Source: Nitrospinaceae bacterium UBA3496 (GTDB taxonomy: Bacteria > UBA8248). From it: a stretch of DNA of 25,649 bases. Below the pieces are notes generated by a model. It had not been told where the DNA came from. It saw only the letters and a list, made by a program, of their open reading frames with translations, and searched no databases. Below, one piece after another: positions 1 to 8,316 of this stretch. Positions within the stretch are counted from its first letter, which is position 1. Each line of letters opens with the position of its first letter. The stretch lies in NCBI GenBank assembly GCA_002377645.1, contig DFQF01000043.1, positions 1 through 25,649 on the forward strand, given 5' to 3'. A program made the position numbers and the translations under genes.

Positions 1-893
1 ATAGATTTATAGAATTCATTTTTAGTAGCCTGAAAAGCTTCAATATAAACTCGAACAAGAAGCGCATTGTCATAGAGCATCTTTTCGAAATGTGGGATCA
101 ACCAATACTCATCTACACTATACCTATGAAATCCACCACCTAGTTGATCGTACATACCACCCAAAGCCATTCTTTGAAGAGTAAATTCTACAATTTCTAG
201 CACCTCTTTATCACCATTTCTTTTCCACTCTCGCAACAATAACATTAATGCCATAGAAGGTGGAAATTTAGGTTTTTCTCCAAAACCACCCCAAGAAGAA
301 TCAAATCTTTCCTTTAAACTTGAAATTGCTTTCGTTATAAATTTTCGGCTTAGTACCCCATCGGAACTTTGTGGCTCCGAATAATCTTGGAGAGACTCAA
401 CTATCTTTAAAGCATTGGATTGAAGATTGTCTTTATCTTTCTTGTACATTTCTATAATACGAACTAGTAAACTCTTGAACCCAGGACGACCCCATCTATC
501 CTCCGGGGGAAAGTATGTTCCTCCGTAAAACGGCCTTAGATCTGGAAAAAGGAACATACTCATTGGCCAACCACCTTGGCCTGAAATCATCTGAACAGCA
601 TCCATATAAATGCTATCAATATCAGGTCTTTCCTCTCTATCCACTTTAATAGAAATAAAATTTGCATTGAGTATATTTGCAACTTCATTATCTTCGAAGC
701 TTTCATGTTCCATTACATGACACCAGTGACATGCAGAATACCCTATGGAAAGAAAGATTGGTTTGTCTTCATTTTGAGCCTTCGCAATTGCCTCCTCTCC
801 CCATGGGTACCAATCTACTGGATTATTTTTATGTTGCAATAAATAGGGACTGGTCTCTGAAGAGAGTCGATTTGAAAATTTATCGTTTGGCAT
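1..893 (-). CDS. YyaL/SPATA20-like thioredoxin-domain protein (DUF255), 5' part
   Basis: N-terminal 297 residues of a protein that runs off the left edge; family members are usually about 650-700 residues. The start at 893 is an ATG preceded by AAGGAACGAA, a good ribosome site. The family signature is plain: residues 13-31 read ETSPYLLQH...NPVDWYPW, then a thioredoxin-like domain with a CHWC motif (C55 to C58) followed by HVMEHESF, and [10 protein letters not shown] at about 84-93. The GQGGWP and [10 protein letters not shown] stretches are also typical. The usual architecture is a thioredoxin fold followed by an alpha/alpha-barrel resembling glycoside-hydrolase and N-acylglucosamine epimerase folds; only the start of the second part is in the window. 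The biochemical role is not firmly established, and a thiol-redox or sugar-related function is the usual guess. It is probably read independently of the M20 peptidase gene that precedes it on the same strand 45 bases away, but co-transcription is possible. Confidence 0.93.
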   Translation of the reverse strand, partial: MPNDKFSNRLSSETSPYLLQHKNNPVDWYPWGEEAIAKAQNEDKPIFLSIGYSACHWCHVMEHESFEDNEVANILNANFISIKVDREERPDIDSIYMDAVQMISGQGGWPMSMFLFPDLRPFYGGTYFPPEDRWGRPGFKSLLVRIIEMYKKDKDNLQSNALKIVESLQDYSEPQSSDGVLSRKFITKAISSLKERFDSSWGGFGEKPKFPPSMALMLLLREWKRNGDKEVLEIVEFTLQRMALGGMYDQLGGGFHRYSVDEYWLIPHFEKMLYDNALLVRVYIEAFQATKNEFYKS

Positions 894-938
894 TTCGTTC
901 CTTAATTTTGAAAAATTGACAATTTATTATGAAACAGT

Positions 939-2288
939 CTAAGTATAAATCCCTTCAATGAGATGCACCGCTAATTCTGAGCCTCTATGAAAAAGATCCA
1001 AGTCAAGATTTTCATCTGGACCATGGGAATTTGTATCTGCATTCGCCAAAGGAAACCAAACAGAGGGAATTTTCATTTCTTTTGTGAAAAGGACATCTGG
1101 AACACTACCACCAAAATTTGGATAAACTAATGTTTCCTTGCTATAACACAAAAGAGTCTGGACGATTTTCTCTACAAAAGGATTATCTGCTGGTGTCTTA
1201 CTAGGTTTAAAAATTGCCATTTTCTTAACTTCGATATCGTCAAACCCACTATTGGCCAAAAACTCACATAGATCTTCAAAAATAGAATCTGGATCCTGGT
1301 CAACTACCAATCTAAAATCTAATTTAGCTATCGCAATTCCAGGAATAATTGTTTTCATTCCATCCTGTGAATATCCCCCTTGAAATCCACAAATGTTAAA
1401 ATTTGGTTTTGTAAGTGTTGACTCATAAAATGAGTCAACATTAGAAATTCTATCTACATTTTCCCCTAAAACAATTTCAAGTTCGGATTTAGGATTTGGA
1501 ATACTATTGAGAATATCAAGATCCGCCTGACCTAAAGGAAGAACTTGATCATAAAAACCTGGAATTAAAACTTTCCCGGATTCTGAGTCTCTAAGAGTCT
1601 TAATTGCATCTAGCAATCTCCAAAAGGGGCTAGCAAGCGCACCACCATAAGTACCAGAATGCAGATCTTTATTTACCCCATTGTGTCTTAGTTCAACGTA
1701 TAAAAGTCCCCGGCAACCAAGAGCTAACGTTGGACATCCGGAAGGATGAATCGAACCATCAGAAGAACAGGCAATATCAGCTTTCAACAATTCCTTATTC
1801 TCAGAAACAAATTTACCGAGATTTGGAGAACCCATTTCTTCTTCTCCTTCTATCAAAAATTTAATATTGATAGGTAATTCCTCTCCTATTTGTTTATATG
1901 CTCTGACAGCTAAAATTTGAGCAAGATGCTGTCCTTTATTATCCCCAGAACCTCTCGCATATATTTTTCCATTCCTTATCACAGGGTCAAATGGATCATT
2001 TGACCAACCCTCTTTAATCTCAGCCGGTTGAACATCATAATGTCCATATATCAATAAAGTTGGTAAATCTTTATCTTTTAAAAGCTCACCATAAACAACA
2101 GGAATTCCATCTGTAGATAATATGCTAGTGTCAATCCCAGATTCATTCATAAGTTTTGATAAAAAATTGACAGATTTTTCTAATCCAGGATGATTAGTCG
2201 TACTAATTGAAGGAAATTTAAGATAATCCACTAAAATTGAAACCGCACTTTCTTGATTTTCCCTTAAATACTCTATAACTTTTGACAT
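939..2288 (-). CDS. M20-family metallo-dipeptidase
   Basis: A 449-residue zinc peptidase of the M20 family, in the dipeptidase/carnosinase-like branch. The expected di-zinc and catalytic residues are visible: GHYDVQ (H83 as ligand, D85), GSGDNKGQ with bridging D116, EGEEEMGS with the catalytic base and ligand at E149-E151, SSDGS with D177, and a C-terminal SHGPDENL histidine. A dimerisation (lid) domain lies roughly between residues 190 and 340. The open frame continues upstream to 2357, but I chose the ATG at 2288 because the homologous N-terminus begins here and GGGGA sits six bases before it. The longer frame would add an atypical hydrophobic leader. The enzyme probably hydrolyses dipeptides or N-acyl amino acids in the cytoplasm, which suits a cell carrying peptide importers. 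The exact substrate cannot be told from sequence. Confidence 0.92.
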   Translation of the reverse strand: MSKVIEYLRENQESAVSILVDYLKFPSISTTNHPGLEKSVNFLSKLMNESGIDTSILSTDGIPVVYGELLKDKDLPTLLIYGHYDVQPAEIKEGWSNDPFDPVIRNGKIYARGSGDNKGQHLAQILAVRAYKQIGEELPINIKFLIEGEEEMGSPNLGKFVSENKELLKADIACSSDGSIHPSGCPTLALGCRGLLYVELRHNGVNKDLHSGTYGGALASPFWRLLDAIKTLRDSESGKVLIPGFYDQVLPLGQADLDILNSIPNPKSELEIVLGENVDRISNVDSFYESTLTKPNFNICGFQGGYSQDGMKTIIPGIAIAKLDFRLVVDQDPDSIFEDLCEFLANSGFDDIEVKKMAIFKPSKTPADNPFVEKIVQTLLCYSKETLVYPNFGGSVPDVLFTKEMKIPSVWFPLANADTNSHGPDENLDLDLFHRGSELAVHLIEGIYT

Positions 2289-2366
2289 AAATTCCCCAAA
2301 AACATTTTTTAAAAGTGAAATTATTCTACTGCAATCTTTCCATAAAGAAAAAAACAAATCACTCTA

Positions 2367-2394
2367 TTCACTAAAATAGCATACATGTTATAAG
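2367..2394 (+). promoter_or_regulatory. candidate sigma70-type promoter for the FNR-mutase-AOR run
   Basis: TTCACT (2367-2372), a 16-base spacer, then TATAAG (2389-2394). Transcription would start near 2401, about 16 bases before the FNR start codon. It lies in the divergent gap between the M20 peptidase and FNR genes. The -35 box is only a partial match, so this is a weak call. Confidence 0.35.
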
Positions 2395-2416
2395 TATCTG
2401 GTAACTTTAATACTAC

Positions 2417-3373
2417 ATGGGGAAAAATTTGTTAACGGAAACTGAAATTGCTGGTTTGCGTGAGAAACACTATAACGCAACACTTACAGAAATCATCATT
2501 CAACATGAAACCTTAGCTTGTTTTCGCATCAAACCGGATTTCCCTTTCCCTAACTTTGAATCGGGACAATATACTACTCTCGGTCTAGGATTCTGGGAAC
2601 CAAGACATAAAGATGCAATTCCAGAAAGTAACCTTGAAGAGAAAAAACTTTCTAGACTTGTAAGAAGAGCTTATTCTGTATCGCACCCAATTACTGACTC
2701 AACCTCAAATATCTTCGACTCAAAAGAAATAGATTTTCTAGAATTTTATATAGTTATGGTTATTGGCAATGAAAACGAAACTCCTCCTGCTCTTACTCCT
2801 CGTTTATTTATGCTGCAAGAAGGTGACCGTCTTCATCTGGGAGAAAAATTTACAGGCGACTATACTATTCATTGCATGGAAGAGATTGTCAAAAATGACA
2901 ACTCCCTAGTTATTTTCGCCGGTACTGGAACAGGAGAAGGACCACATAATCATATGATTTGGAATTTGCTGCAGCAAGGGTACAAAGGTCAGATTGCATC
3001 CATCAATTGTGTAAGATACAAACGAGATCTTGCTTACGAGAACAAATACAGAGATTTAGAAAAGAAACATCCCAACCTCTCATACCATACGTTAACTACT
3101 CGTGAATCTGATACACTTCATAATAAAACGTACATACAAGATTATATTTCTTCCGGTAGCTTTGAAAAAAAGATTGGAAGAGAAATGCATCCTGAAGATA
3201 CCCATATATTTCTTTGCGGCAATCCTTCTATGATTGGCATACCAAAGATCAGAGACGGTGAAAAAATTTGGCCAGAGGGACAGAAAGGTGTAATTCAGAT
3301 TATGGAAGAACGTGGGTTCACAATGGACTATGCAAAACAAATTGGAAATATTCATTACGAGAAGTATTGGTAA
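2417..3373 (+). CDS. ferredoxin/flavodoxin-NADP(+) reductase family protein
   Basis: A 318-residue FAD-containing oxidoreductase of the ferredoxin-NADP reductase superfamily, which moves electrons between NAD(P)H and ferredoxin or flavodoxin. Visible motifs are RRAYSVSHP (R84-S87, the RxYS flavin-binding motif), AGTGTGEGP (about 168-176, pyridine-nucleotide loop) and IFLCGNPSMIG near the C-terminus (the CG motif of the nicotinamide site). The protein ends in an aromatic EKYW, as in classes where a terminal aromatic stacks on the flavin. It is longer than the E. coli Fpr type (about 250 residues) because of an insertion around residues 60-80. The ATG at 2417 lacks an obvious Shine-Dalgarno sequence; an in-frame TTG at 2429 follows GGGGA and is a possible alternative. 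It is the first gene of a co-directional run with the mutase and AOR genes, so it may supply or take electrons for the AOR protein through ferredoxin (inference). Confidence 0.88.
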   Translation: MGKNLLTETEIAGLREKHYNATLTEIIIQHETLACFRIKPDFPFPNFESGQYTTLGLGFWEPRHKDAIPESNLEEKKLSRLVRRAYSVSHPITDSTSNIFDSKEIDFLEFYIVMVIGNENETPPALTPRLFMLQEGDRLHLGEKFTGDYTIHCMEEIVKNDNSLVIFAGTGTGEGPHNHMIWNLLQQGYKGQIASINCVRYKRDLAYENKYRDLEKKHPNLSYHTLTTRESDTLHNKTYIQDYISSGSFEKKIGREMHPEDTHIFLCGNPSMIGIPKIRDGEKIWPEGQKGVIQIMEERGFTMDYAKQIGNIHYEKYW

Positions 3374-3521
3374 AAAACCCGATTTTCTCTCTACTACATT
3401 CTACTCCTTTTTCACATAATTAGATTTTATAGAATATAGAAATTCATTTACTTGCAACCTACATCAGAAATGAATCATACTGGATTTCAACAAAAAATTT
3501 AAAATTAAAAAAGGAAATAGC

Positions 3522-5015
3522 ATAAAAAAATTCTATTCTTATTCAGGGTTTGAATTAAAGGAGGTCTACTCAAAGGAAGATCTGCCTATCAGAGATAACT
3601 TCAGTCCTGAAAACAATATAAAGACAAACACATGGGAATTCAATCAAAGGACTTCTGCAGGCAATCCGGAAAAAATAAACAAAGAGTTACTTTTCCTAGT
3701 TGAACAAGGTCATAAAAGTCTATCACTAGAAGTAGATGAACCAACTCTATTAGGAATTGATAGCGACGATTTAAATTCTCATGAACAGGTGGGAAAAAAA
3801 GGAGTTTCAATTGATACCATTGATGATATGGAGATGGTTTTAAAGGACATCCCGATTGAAAACTTATCCATTTCGTTTGAGACCGATTTTAGTGCTTCAA
3901 TTCTATATGCGATGTTTCTTGCAATAGCAGAAAAAAGAAAAATCCCTATCCGAAAACTCAAAGGAGCAATTCGCAATGATTTTCTAGGTGGACTTATGTC
4001 CAAAAGCGAAATCGTGTTCCCCCTTGAAAATTCATTAAAACTTTTAATAGATACAGTAGAGTTTGTTGCAAAGAACACTCCTGATTTTCATGCCATAAAA
4101 ATTCAAGGAACTCGAGAATTTTATCCTTACATAACTGCCCCACAAGAAATTGCTTTCAGTCTGTCTAAAGCAGTTACCTATATAAAAAATTGTATTGCTA
4201 GTGGCTTAAAAATAGATGACTTTTCTGATCAAATGAGTTTCGAATTCAATACTAGATCAGATTTTTTTGAAGAAATTGCAAAATATAGAGCTGCAAGAAA
4301 AATTTGGAATGAGACGATTAAAAATAATTTCTATACACAAGAAGAAACCAGCAAATCTATTTATTTCAATGCTAAATGTGACGCCATTAATTCTATTTCT
4401 ACTCAACCAGAAGATAATTTGGTACGTATTTCATATCAAGTTATGGCATCCGCTTTAGGTGGTGCAAATACAATCACTTGTGGCCCATATGATCACAACT
4501 CCATTGATTTCAACAAAGAAAGTTTACTTTTGGCACTACGAACACAACAAATTTTAATGGAAGAAACTAATCTGTTGTGTTCAGAAGACTTATTATCTGG
4601 TTCTTTCTTTCTTGAAGACTTAACGAATAGAATAACAAACGAAATCACAGAAACTTTAACGTTGATTGATTCACTTGGAGGTATAACTCCTTGCATTGAA
4701 AAAGGGAATTTACGATCATGGATTAAATCTGAAGAAAAAATAATCTCAGGGATAAATAAAAATATAGAAGAATCAGAAGAAAAACATGCTTTTTCCACTA
4801 CTTCAAATCAAACGGAAATAGAAAAAAAACAAATCCAAAAACTTATAAAGGTTAAAAAAACAAGAAACTCTTTAAAAGTAGCAGAAGCACTTAAAAAAAT
4901 AGAAAATTCAGCAAAAACGAATAAAAATGTTATTCCTCAAATTATGAATGCAATCAAATTGCATGCCACAATCGGAGAAATTGTCACTACACTTAAAAAT
5001 AATTTGGAAAAATAA
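3522..5015 (+). CDS. divergent methylmalonyl-CoA mutase large-subunit-like protein (no B12 domain)
   Basis: Resembles the TIM-barrel catalytic subunit of B12-dependent acyl-CoA mutases. Family landmarks run in order: an SGFELKEVYSKEDLP start, NKELLFLVEQG, DEPTLLGIDSD (family DLPTQLGYDSD), VGKKGVSIDTIDDMEMVL, RNDFLGG, PQEIAFSLSKAV, AAR-KIWNE, NTQ-like RTQQILMEE, DLLSGSFFLEDLT, and a C-terminal ATIGEIVTTL. It stops there, as in two-subunit types; there is no DxHxxG cobalamin domain, so a separate small subunit would be needed. Several active-site positions differ: the usual HCQTSG is KCDAIN (about 285-290), RQYAG is QRTSAG (R43 where Tyr is usual), and the HIRE segment is not clearly kept (T198-F200). 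No ATG, GTG or TTG lies upstream of the conserved N-terminus; a TGA closes the frame at 3471. I place the start at ATA 3522, six bases after AAGGA. GTG 3789 would delete conserved residues. It could be a new mutase, a non-catalytic paralogue or an early pseudogene. Confidence 0.72.
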   Translation: MKKFYSYSGFELKEVYSKEDLPIRDNFSPENNIKTNTWEFNQRTSAGNPEKINKELLFLVEQGHKSLSLEVDEPTLLGIDSDDLNSHEQVGKKGVSIDTIDDMEMVLKDIPIENLSISFETDFSASILYAMFLAIAEKRKIPIRKLKGAIRNDFLGGLMSKSEIVFPLENSLKLLIDTVEFVAKNTPDFHAIKIQGTREFYPYITAPQEIAFSLSKAVTYIKNCIASGLKIDDFSDQMSFEFNTRSDFFEEIAKYRAARKIWNETIKNNFYTQEETSKSIYFNAKCDAINSISTQPEDNLVRISYQVMASALGGANTITCGPYDHNSIDFNKESLLLALRTQQILMEETNLLCSEDLLSGSFFLEDLTNRITNEITETLTLIDSLGGITPCIEKGNLRSWIKSEEKIISGINKNIEESEEKHAFSTTSNQTEIEKKQIQKLIKVKKTRNSLKVAEALKKIENSAKTNKNVIPQIMNAIKLHATIGEIVTTLKNNLEK

Positions 5016-5135
5016 ACAAAACAAGGTTAATTTTAAAGAACTACTCTTGCTCGGAAACTTGAAAAAAGAAATAATAGTCAAAATGTAATTATTTAAACGA
5101 CTACCTTGAACTTCACTGAAAGGATATATTCTATA

Positions 5136-7004
5136 ATGTGGACAGATAATTCTAACGGAAGCAATCAACCTACTGATTACAAATATAGAACAGCAACAGT
5201 AAATTTGTCTGACAAAACAATTCAAATCGAAGAAAAGAATTGTGATTCTATAGACGAATTTCTAGGTGGCATAGGAAGGCTTTTTAAAGTTCTTGCAAAT
5301 TATGATGTATCAAATGCATTCGATCCTTCTGCTCCTTTAGTGATGGAACTTGGTTGTTTCTCAGGCACTAACGTCATGACTGGACTCAGAACTTTTTTTG
5401 GTGGATACAGTCCCTTAAAAAGTACTAGAAAAGGAGCCCCTTCAGCAATGTGGTCTGCAGGGTCTGGCAAATTCGGAACAAAAGTTGCTGGTGCAGGAAT
5501 AGACGAAATTATTTTTCTTGGGAAAAGTGATGTCCCTGTAACACTTCTTATACAAAGTGAAGTAACTAACGGTCCTCCAAATTTGTCATTAGTAAGTGCT
5601 GAAAAGATACATGGAAAAGACAGCCACGAAAAAATAATGGCCCTCGCCGACGAATATGAAGATGCACATTTTGCCGTAATAGCTCCTTCAGGAGAAAATT
5701 ATGAATCTAACCGTATGGCATCCATCGTTTTAAGTTCGGAAAATCAGCTTAAAAGCCGAGAATGCAAACCAAGGTTCTGTGGACGTGGTGGTTTCGGTGG
5801 AGTCATGGGTTCTAAAAATTTACTTGCTATAGTTGCACAGTCTCCTGATGACAAATCTCCAGTAACAGAAATTGTAAAAGAAGCAAACAAAGTAATTTCA
5901 AGAGGAGCTGGCTCAAAAAATTACAGAGATTACTACAAAGCAGATGGAGGAGGAGGAACATGGAGAAATATTGCAGGACTCCATCCTTTGGGATGTCTTC
6001 CAGAAAATAATTTTTGGGCACCTGGAAATGATGATGCACTTCCACTGTACAGAAGTGCTTTTGAAGAACCATATGTTATTAAAGACGAATCATGTTTTAA
6101 ATGTGGAATATCATGTCACAAGAATATATATGACAGACCCGAAGGAGAAGAACGCGAAGGTAGAAAAGCAGATAAAGGAAAATTCAGAGTTAAATTTGAT
6201 TATGAACCTTTAGACCTGATTACTGCGAATTGCGGGGTCTATGATCAAGAAGAATCTTTAGATTTGGTAGAATTGGTTGACCGAATGGGATATGACTCAA
6301 TAAGCCTTGGGGCCACTATTAGTTATGCAATGGAATGGAACAAGAAAAATCCGGATAATCAAGTTCTTGAAGGAATTCAATTTGGTGATGCAAAAAAAAT
6401 GATGTCTTTAATCAGAAAATGTGCTTCAGGTGAATGTGAAGAACTAGGCCAGGGCTCTCTTCGTCTTGCTCTTCAATGTGGGGATCTTTCTTTTGCTATG
6501 CAAGGCAAAGGACTCGAGTATCCAGCTTATTTGCCAGAAACTAACCCTGGATATCCTTGGGCATTAGCTGGTGGGCATATGAGTATGAGAACTTTTCTAT
6601 TACTAATTTTAGATGGTCAAAAAACTGATATAGATTATTGGGAAAATGCAGTCATGGGAGGAATCTATTATACAAGAGACGATCTCATTGGTTTGTGTAA
6701 ATTTGCAGGGGCACCAAACGAGGACGTAGTTGCTAGTATCAATGACGTTTTTGGAACATCTGTAACAAAGGAAGATATCGATGGAGCAATTCTTAGATCC
6801 TATCTTCTAGGCCGCCTCCTAGAGAAAAAAGTAGGATATACCGATGAAGAATATGATGTTCCTTCGCGAGTCTATGAAGGAAACAACGAAAATGTAAAAA
6901 TGCCTGATTTCTTAACTCGGGAGTTTATGGATGAGTTAAAAACAAGAGTTGAAAAGAACTGGGACAAATTGACCGAAGAACAAGGCATTACTCTTCCGGC
7001 CTAA
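5136..7004 (+). CDS. aldehyde:ferredoxin oxidoreductase (AOR) family protein
   Basis: A 622-residue member of the AOR family: tungsten (or molybdenum) bis-pterin enzymes with one [4Fe-4S] cluster, which oxidise aldehydes to acids with ferredoxin or run the reverse. The N-terminal AOR domain contains the pterin-binding segment FCGRGGFGGVMGSKN (about residues 210-224). The cluster cysteines are visible as C320, C323 and C327 (ESCFKCGISCHKN) with a fourth at C521 (LIGLCKFAG). This 3+1 spacing closely follows the Pyrococcus furiosus enzyme. Length is normal for the family. The frame opens at a TTG (5106), but I chose ATG 5136, which follows AAAGGA and begins closer to the conserved YRTATVNLS strand. 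It follows the mutase by 120 bases and is the last gene of the run before a convergent cluster. The substrate is unknown; the family also contains the CoA-ester-reducing BamB subunit, so a CoA thioester is not excluded. Confidence 0.9.
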   Translation: MWTDNSNGSNQPTDYKYRTATVNLSDKTIQIEEKNCDSIDEFLGGIGRLFKVLANYDVSNAFDPSAPLVMELGCFSGTNVMTGLRTFFGGYSPLKSTRKGAPSAMWSAGSGKFGTKVAGAGIDEIIFLGKSDVPVTLLIQSEVTNGPPNLSLVSAEKIHGKDSHEKIMALADEYEDAHFAVIAPSGENYESNRMASIVLSSENQLKSRECKPRFCGRGGFGGVMGSKNLLAIVAQSPDDKSPVTEIVKEANKVISRGAGSKNYRDYYKADGGGGTWRNIAGLHPLGCLPENNFWAPGNDDALPLYRSAFEEPYVIKDESCFKCGISCHKNIYDRPEGEEREGRKADKGKFRVKFDYEPLDLITANCGVYDQEESLDLVELVDRMGYDSISLGATISYAMEWNKKNPDNQVLEGIQFGDAKKMMSLIRKCASGECEELGQGSLRLALQCGDLSFAMQGKGLEYPAYLPETNPGYPWALAGGHMSMRTFLLLILDGQKTDIDYWENAVMGGIYYTRDDLIGLCKFAGAPNEDVVASINDVFGTSVTKEDIDGAILRSYLLGRLLEKKVGYTDEEYDVPSRVYEGNNENVKMPDFLTREFMDELKTRVEKNWDKLTEEQGITLPA

Positions 7005-7030
7005 GTCCTATCTTCCAAATATATAAACTC

Positions 7031-7330
7031 TTACAGGACAGCAGCAAGTATAATTGCAATTGCAATGAAGATAGCTCCTACTGAAATTCCTACTCCTAGG
7101 TTTTGGTCTTTTGAAAGGGCGTCAGATACTGAAAACGGCGTTATCCATTCGAAGATTTTATACCCTATCATCAGCAAAATAATTGAAATTAGTCCATAAA
7201 CTACTGACAACATTATCCCCGTTCCAAAACCAACGCTTGCTGCATCTGCAGCTTGAGCAAAAGAAACATGAGTAAAACCAAAAATAATCGAAAAAACAAA
7301 ACTATTACAAATCCGCTTAACTAAAGACAT
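7031..7330 (-). CDS. DUF350 (UPF0719) small membrane protein
   Basis: A 99-residue membrane protein. Residues 1-30 form an N-terminal hydrophobic segment that ends in FAQAADA and may be a cleavable signal peptide. Two hydrophobic helices follow (about 42-62 and 78-99), joined by the family segment GYKIFEWITPFSVSDAL and SKDQNLGVGISVGAIFIAIAI, which identifies DUF350. The function of this family is not known. An upstream in-frame start at 7354 exists, but AGGAG at about 7339-7343 points to the paired ATGATG at 7333/7330; I give the second ATG because of its better spacing. It is the last of three minus-strand genes (radical SAM, SDR, DUF350) separated by gaps of just under 100 bases, so shared transcription is likely but not shown. 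Confidence 0.8.
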   Translation of the reverse strand: MSLVKRICNSFVFSIIFGFTHVSFAQAADAASVGFGTGIMLSVVYGLISIILLMIGYKIFEWITPFSVSDALSKDQNLGVGISVGAIFIAIAIILAAVL

Positions 7331-7427
7331 CATCTTCTCCTCTATTAAGTTCAAAGACTTTCATTATCATAGAAAAACTAGAAAAAGCATACATCCAGAC
7401 TTTGCAAAACCTATAAATAAAAATAAA

Positions 7428-8222
7428 TTATTTCAACTCTTTGCCACCCCACTTCCTACCAGGGGTATGCATCATTTTACTTTCAACTTGACCACCGTCA
7501 ATTGGCAAATTGATTCCTGTTATAAATTCTGAACGATCGGATAAAAGGAAAATACATCCCTCCGCAATTTCTTCAGCTCTAGCAACTCGTCCCATAGGAA
7601 CAACTGAAGCTCTCCCAGCTGCAATTTCAGGGTCATCAAACATAGATTGAGTCATAGGAGTTATAACTTGACCTGGAGAAATAGTATTTGCCCTTATTCC
7701 ACGATCTGCCCATTCAACTCCAAAAAGTTTTCCAAGCATTATCGTTCCAGCCTTACAGACACTATATGCTCCTGCAAAGGGATACGTTTGCATTCCTCCT
7801 ATAGAGGAAACAAAAACAATCGAACCTTTACCTTCAGAAATCATTTTTGTTCCTACGGACTGTGCGCAAAGAAAATAACCTTTCAATCCAATATTCATAA
7901 CCATATCCCAGTCTTCCTCGGGTAACTCTTCTAACTTGCCTGGAACAAGTTTTATTGCACAACACACGAGTCCATCAATCTTAGAAAAATTCTTCATTAA
8001 TTCTTTAGTCATCATTAAAACTTCTTCTTTTAGTGATGTGTCAACATAGACTGCAAAAGCTTTGCCTCCCTCTTTTTTTATCAAAGCTTCCGTTTCTTTT
8101 GCAGATTCGATATCTATATCTGCAATTGCTACATGAGCACCTTCTCGAGACGCTAACAAACAAGTGGCTCTTCCTATTCCACTTCCTCCACCAGTAACAA
8201 CAATATTTTTTCCCTTTAAAAT
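7428..8222 (-). CDS. short-chain dehydrogenase/reductase, SDR family, with ATT start
   Basis: A 264-residue classical-type SDR (NAD(P)H-dependent alcohol/ketone oxidoreductase). It has the Rossmann motif TGGGSGIG (10-17), catalytic N110 (MNIGLKG), S139/S140 (FVSSIGG), and Y153-x3-K157 (AYSVCK), then the ITPMTQ substrate-loop region and a PIDGGQ end. The normally conserved NNAG of strand 4 is CCAI (C87-C88), an unusual change. The first ATG/GTG/TTG in frame is a TTG at 8159, which would remove the cofactor motif and cannot be right. Upstream the frame is open to a TGA at 8256. AGGGGA is followed six bases later by ATT at 8222, giving M-LKGKNIVVTGGG, the usual SDR N-terminus. So I call an ATT start. 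It lies between the radical SAM gene and the DUF350 gene on the same strand. The substrate cannot be told. Confidence 0.82.
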   Translation of the reverse strand: MLKGKNIVVTGGGSGIGRATCLLASREGAHVAIADIDIESAKETEALIKKEGGKAFAVYVDTSLKEEVLMMTKELMKNFSKIDGLVCCAIKLVPGKLEELPEEDWDMVMNIGLKGYFLCAQSVGTKMISEGKGSIVFVSSIGGMQTYPFAGAYSVCKAGTIMLGKLFGVEWADRGIRANTISPGQVITPMTQSMFDDPEIAAGRASVVPMGRVARAEEIAEGCIFLLSDRSEFITGINLPIDGGQVESKMMHTPGRKWGGKELK

Positions 8223-8316
8223 TTTCTTTCCCCTAGAAAAAGATAACCTGATAAATCAATCAGAAAAAAATCTTCTCAAGAAAAACACTTAAAGATTACA
8301 TAAAATTAGGAACCTA

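Noticed and set aside
677..919. Plus-strand open frame of 80 codons over the YyaL-like gene
   Set aside because: It lies antisense to a frame with an unmistakable family signature, and its own protein resembles nothing I know.
2289..2357. N-terminal extension of the M20 peptidase to 2357
   Set aside because: The added residues do not fit the family, and GGGGA is correctly spaced for the ATG at 2288.
3470..3502. ATG at 3470 as an alternative mutase start through a frameshift
   Set aside because: This frame reads only ten codons to a TAA, has no ribosome site, and there is no slippery sequence joining it to the mutase frame.
3779..4078. Minus-strand open frame of 99 codons inside the mutase gene
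   Set aside because: Antisense shadow of a conserved coding region; no ribosome site or recognisable domain.
4908..5225. Minus-strand open frame across the mutase-AOR junction
   Set aside because: Overlaps both conserved genes, and its translated product is low-complexity in Cys, Ile, Phe and Ser without family features.
7428..8159. SDR starting at the TTG at 8159
   Set aside because: It would remove the TGGGSGIG cofactor-binding motif, which is intact just upstream in the same frame.
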